This document shows, piece by piece, positions 30,339 through 32,689 of a stretch of 32,689 nucleotides of DNA (positions within the stretch are counted from its first letter, which is position 1; each line of letters opens with the position of its first letter). The translations under genes were made by a program, and so were the position numbers. The notes beneath the pieces were generated by a model. That model saw nothing but the letters and a program-made list of their open reading frames with translations, was not told the origin of the DNA and did no database searches. Source of the DNA: Nocardioides sp. (lineage in GTDB: Bacteria; Actinomycetota; Actinomycetes; Propionibacteriales; Nocardioidaceae); assembly GCF_029937575.1 (NCBI RefSeq), contig NZ_JAPYPS010000042.1:1-32689 (forward strand). The letters run 5' to 3'.

Positions 30339-31978
30339 TGCAATCCGTCGGACTTCTCACTGCCTCGCCGTCAGCCTTCCGAACGCTACGCCTCAGGTCG
30401 TCGGCTGCGCGCTCATTTCCGGGGCGACTTCTCAGTCTCGCCTGCGGCGTGGGTCTTGCGCTGGCGTTCGACCCGGTCGGCTGGGGCCTACTGGCGCCGC
30501 TTTCCTTGGCCATCTTCTTTTCTCGTGTCTGGCACCTCCCTCGCGCTCGGGTGGCGGCGCTAGATGGGTTTGTCTTCGGCGTTGCCTTCCTCGGCACGCA
30601 CCTGTGGTGGCTGGTCGACTCCATCGGAGTGGTGGCCTGGGTCGCGCTGACTCTCGCGGAGAGCCTCTGGTTCGCGCTGGGGTTCGTTGGTGCCTACCTG
30701 TGCCGCAGGCAGGTGCTCTGGCCCGTGGCAACTGCGTTCATCTGGACTGCATTCGAGATATTCAGGCAGTCGTGGCCGTTCGGCGGCTTGCCTTGGGGAC
30801 AGCTGGGAGTCGCGGCGCTCGACACGCCCTTAGAAGCGGCCTTGCCCTACGTCGGCGTCACGGGCACCTCTTTGCTGGTCGCCCTCGTCGCAGCGGCTGG
30901 CGCGCACTTGGTCGCAGGTCGCTCGAAGGCCGCGTGGGCGAGTGCCGGAGTAGTCGGCCTAGTGGTGTTGATCGCGCTGTCGACTCTCGGACGCACGCGG
31001 GCCGGGGCCGACAATCATTTGAGCGAGGAGGTTGGGGGCGGCAAGGTGATTGCCCTGGTGCAGGGCGGCGTACCTGGCGACGGACGTGACGTTCTGGCCT
31101 ATCGACCCGAGATCCTCTCCAGCAGCCTGGAGCTGACGCGCGCAATCCGCGGGAGCCTTCCAGCGAACGCACTCGGTCCAGATCTCGTCATCTGGGCCGA
31201 AGGTGCTGCTGGCGGTTCTCCAGCCGATGACGACAACGTCCGAGCACAGATCACCGCGGCGGCTCGCGAGGTAGGGGCACCAATCCTCGTGGGGTCCATC
31301 AACGCAGGTCCCACGGCGGGGACGCGCTACAACCAAGGCGTCGTTTGGAGTGCGGAAGGGCCTAAACCGTTGGCATACACGAAGCTACATCCGGTCCCCT
31401 TCGGAGAGTTCATCCCTGCTCGGAACCTGATCGGCGGTCTCTCCTCGCAGTTCGATCGCATTCCCTTCGACATGGTGCCCGGGCCCAGCCCGGAGCCTAT
31501 GAGCGCGGGAGGCATGGTGATCGCCAACGCCATCTGCTTCGACATCGCTTACTCAGGAGCTATCCGCGACCAAGTGGTCGCCGGTGCCGAACTGATCGTC
31601 GTGCAGACCAGCAACGCAACGTTTGCCGGCACGAGCCAGCCGCAACAGCAGTTCGCGATCACACGAGCCCGCGCCATCGAAACTCAGCGCGCGGTTGTTG
31701 TTTCGTCACTCAACGGCGTCACTGGTGCCATCCGACCAGACGGCTCAGTGATCGAGCAGCTCTCCCCCGAGGCTGTTGCTGCGGCAGTCGTGACCGTGAC
31801 CCCTTCGCGCTACCTCACGCCGGCGGTCCGACTGGGTCCGCGCCTGCTCGAGGGCATCCTGGTCGGAGCCGGCTTGGCGTTGCTTGCAGAGAGTGTCAGG
31901 CGGCTACGAGAGGCGAGGGGCGCCTCGCGGAACCGCACCCAGCACCGCCCCGCCCGGTACCCCACTGGGGTACCGTAG
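30338..31978 (+). CDS. lnt: Apolipoprotein N-acyltransferase
   Basis: This 546-aa protein has an N-terminal block of membrane helices (to about residue 225), followed by a nitrilase-like domain. The catalytic triad is visible: Glu288 (VIWAEGAAG), Lys349 (YTKLHPVPFGEF) and Cys400 (NAICFDIAY), at spacings close to those of E. coli Lnt. The late motif TSNATFAGTSQPQQQ and RAIETQRAVVVSSLNG also fit. It N-acylates the Cys of mature lipoproteins. Starts at 30326 and 30338 are both in frame; 30338 is preferred because the earlier ATG overlaps the -10-like hexamer. Base composition is less GC-rich than the centre of the window. The last codons overlap a CsoR-like palindrome. Confidence 0.9.
   Translation: MQSVGLLTASPSAFRTLRLRSSAARSFPGRLLSLACGVGLALAFDPVGWGLLAPLSLAIFFSRVWHLPRARVAALDGFVFGVAFLGTHLWWLVDSIGVVAWVALTLAESLWFALGFVGAYLCRRQVLWPVATAFIWTAFEIFRQSWPFGGLPWGQLGVAALDTPLEAALPYVGVTGTSLLVALVAAAGAHLVAGRSKAAWASAGVVGLVVLIALSTLGRTRAGADNHLSEEVGGGKVIALVQGGVPGDGRDVLAYRPEILSSSLELTRAIRGSLPANALGPDLVIWAEGAAGGSPADDDNVRAQITAAAREVGAPILVGSINAGPTAGTRYNQGVVWSAEGPKPLAYTKLHPVPFGEFIPARNLIGGLSSQFDRIPFDMVPGPSPEPMSAGGMVIANAICFDIAYSGAIRDQVVAGAELIVVQTSNATFAGTSQPQQQFAITRARAIETQRAVVVSSLNGVTGAIRPDGSVIEQLSPEAVAAAVVTVTPSRYLTPAVRLGPRLLEGILVGAGLALLAESVRRLREARGASRNRTQHRPARYPTGVP
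31955..31975 (+). promoter_or_regulatory. CsoR-like palindrome upstream of the methyltransferase
   Basis: Arms CGGTACCCC and GGGGTACCG are perfect inverted repeats around a 3-nt spacer ACT. TAGCCT follows at 31976-31981, a -10-like hexamer at an offset close to those of the palindromes at 4790 and 6677. The element lies inside the last codons and next to the stop of the acyltransferase gene, so it most likely controls the downstream methyltransferase. Confidence 0.6.
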
Positions 31979-32055
31979 CCTCACCCAAGGAAACGCGATA
32001 CATGACCTACCATGTTTCGCTCTTCGCGCTGACTGTCCCTTTGGAGGGAGCCACT

Positions 32056-32689
32056 ATGCCCATCATGTCGGCTCTCGAAAGCGGTTTTTGCAGGAGCGCG
32101 CCGTGGCGGATCTTCGCTCGGCGTCGCGTACTGCGTTGGGCTCTGCAGGGCCACGCCCTGTCAGGGCAGGTCTTGGAGCTCGGCGCCGGAAGTGGCGCCA
32201 TGGCCGAAGGCGCGGCGATTGCTTTCCCGGAGGCACGCCTGACCGTCACGGACCTTGATCCGACGATGGTCAGATCGGCTCGCGAGCGACTGAGGCCCTA
32301 CCCCAACGTCGAGGTCATCGAAGCCGACATCACCCGTCTCGCCTTCGAGGATGGATCGTTCGACATCGTCACCAACAACCTGATGCTGCACCACGTCGTC
32401 GAGTGGCCTGCAGCTCTGGACGAAGCTAGGCGTGTCCTGCGCCCGGGGGGGCTGCTCCTGGGCTACGACCTCACGAGGACGCTCGCAGCGGAGGCAATCC
32501 ACTTTGTTGACCGTTCACCACATCGGCTCATCGAGGCCGACGACCTAGCGGCCCAGCTCGTGAGCAGCGGCTTCTACGAAGTCGCCGTTGATAGTGCGTG
32601 GCGAGGTCACGTCATGCGCTTCAGTGGGCGAGCGCCTAGGGCGTGGCTCCTTAATCAGGGCGGGCTGATCGGTTTTGATGGGTACATGT
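32056..32689 (+). CDS. Partial class I SAM-dependent methyltransferase
   Basis: The frame is open from ATG 32056 to the right edge (211 codons, no stop). A strong ribosome site GGAGGGAG lies 5 nt upstream. Motif I VLELGAGSG is at residues 39-47, then VTDLDP (motif II), NNLMLHHVVEW and ARRVLRPGGLLLGYD (motif III region). This is the Methyltransf_11/UbiE type. The substrate cannot be told from sequence; the C-terminal part is missing. The CsoR-like palindrome 80 nt upstream suggests metal-controlled expression. Confidence 0.85.
   Translation, partial: MPIMSALESGFCRSAPWRIFARRRVLRWALQGHALSGQVLELGAGSGAMAEGAAIAFPEARLTVTDLDPTMVRSARERLRPYPNVEVIEADITRLAFEDGSFDIVTNNLMLHHVVEWPAALDEARRVLRPGGLLLGYDLTRTLAAEAIHFVDRSPHRLIEADDLAAQLVSSGFYEVAVDSAWRGHVMRFSGRAPRAWLLNQGGLIGFDGYM

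Noticed and set aside
1..32689. Search for tRNA, rRNA, CRISPR arrays, insertion sequences and phage genes
   Set aside because: No cloverleaf-like segments, regularly spaced repeats, transposase motifs or integrase motifs were recognised. The repeats found are within genes or are promoter elements.

Overview
The window is high-GC DNA with many GTG starts, ATGA/GTGA/TGATG stop-start overlaps, and several starts that lack a Shine-Dalgarno sequence and look leaderless. Together with actinobacterial-type sensor kinases and lipoproteins, this suggests an actinomycete, plausibly of the Nocardioides/Propionibacteriales type. That taxon is an inference, because no rRNA or other marker gene is present. 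A run of 26 C at base 1 and a one-base frameshift in an A4 run inside a glycosyltransferase suggest an unpolished draft contig.

Left part (1-6.7 kb): metal and envelope genes. It holds a partial ZIP-like membrane protein, a two-TM ion channel divergent from an APC permease, and a translationally coupled operon of a 79-aa membrane protein, a SHOCT protein and a Met-rich multicopper oxidase. This operon sits behind a CsoR-like palindrome. Its promoter and first gene are duplicated about 1.9 kb away, next to a secreted CHAP-domain protein. Between the two copies lies a decayed fragment of a DUF2752 gene whose intact homologue is at the other end of the window.

Middle part (6.8-20.9 kb): a PMT/ArnT-like glycosyltransferase divergent from a small secreted protein, then three OmpR-type two-component systems in a row, all on the minus strand. 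The first lies beside a PepSY-like secreted acidic protein. The second is embedded in an apparent operon of ABC ATPase, two permeases, lipoprotein, regulator, kinase and lipoprotein phosphoesterase. The third is divergent from a repetitive acidic secreted protein.

Right part (21-29.6 kb): a four-repeat membrane protein of the COG4705/DUF347 type, a polysaccharide deacetylase coupled to an MGDG-synthase-like glycosyltransferase, and an operon of a ferric-reductase-like flavocytochrome, an FMN-binding protein and ApbE, which look like an extracytoplasmic flavin-linked redox chain. Divergent from these is DedA, followed by a fourth two-component system. The end (29.66-32.69 kb) carries DUF2752, an apolipoprotein N-acyltransferase and a partial methyltransferase behind a third CsoR-like palindrome.

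The most notable signal is a direct-repeat element, CAGGTTC-N4-CAGG (11-bp period, as for OmpR/PhoB-type regulators). It occurs 19-20 nt before the start codon of five separate transcription units: glycosyltransferase, secreted protein, second glycosyltransferase, flavocytochrome and DedA. It points to one envelope/redox regulon, possibly run by the DedA-linked two-component system. Two further direct-repeat elements and three CsoR-like palindromes suggest that much of the window's regulation can be read from the sequence.
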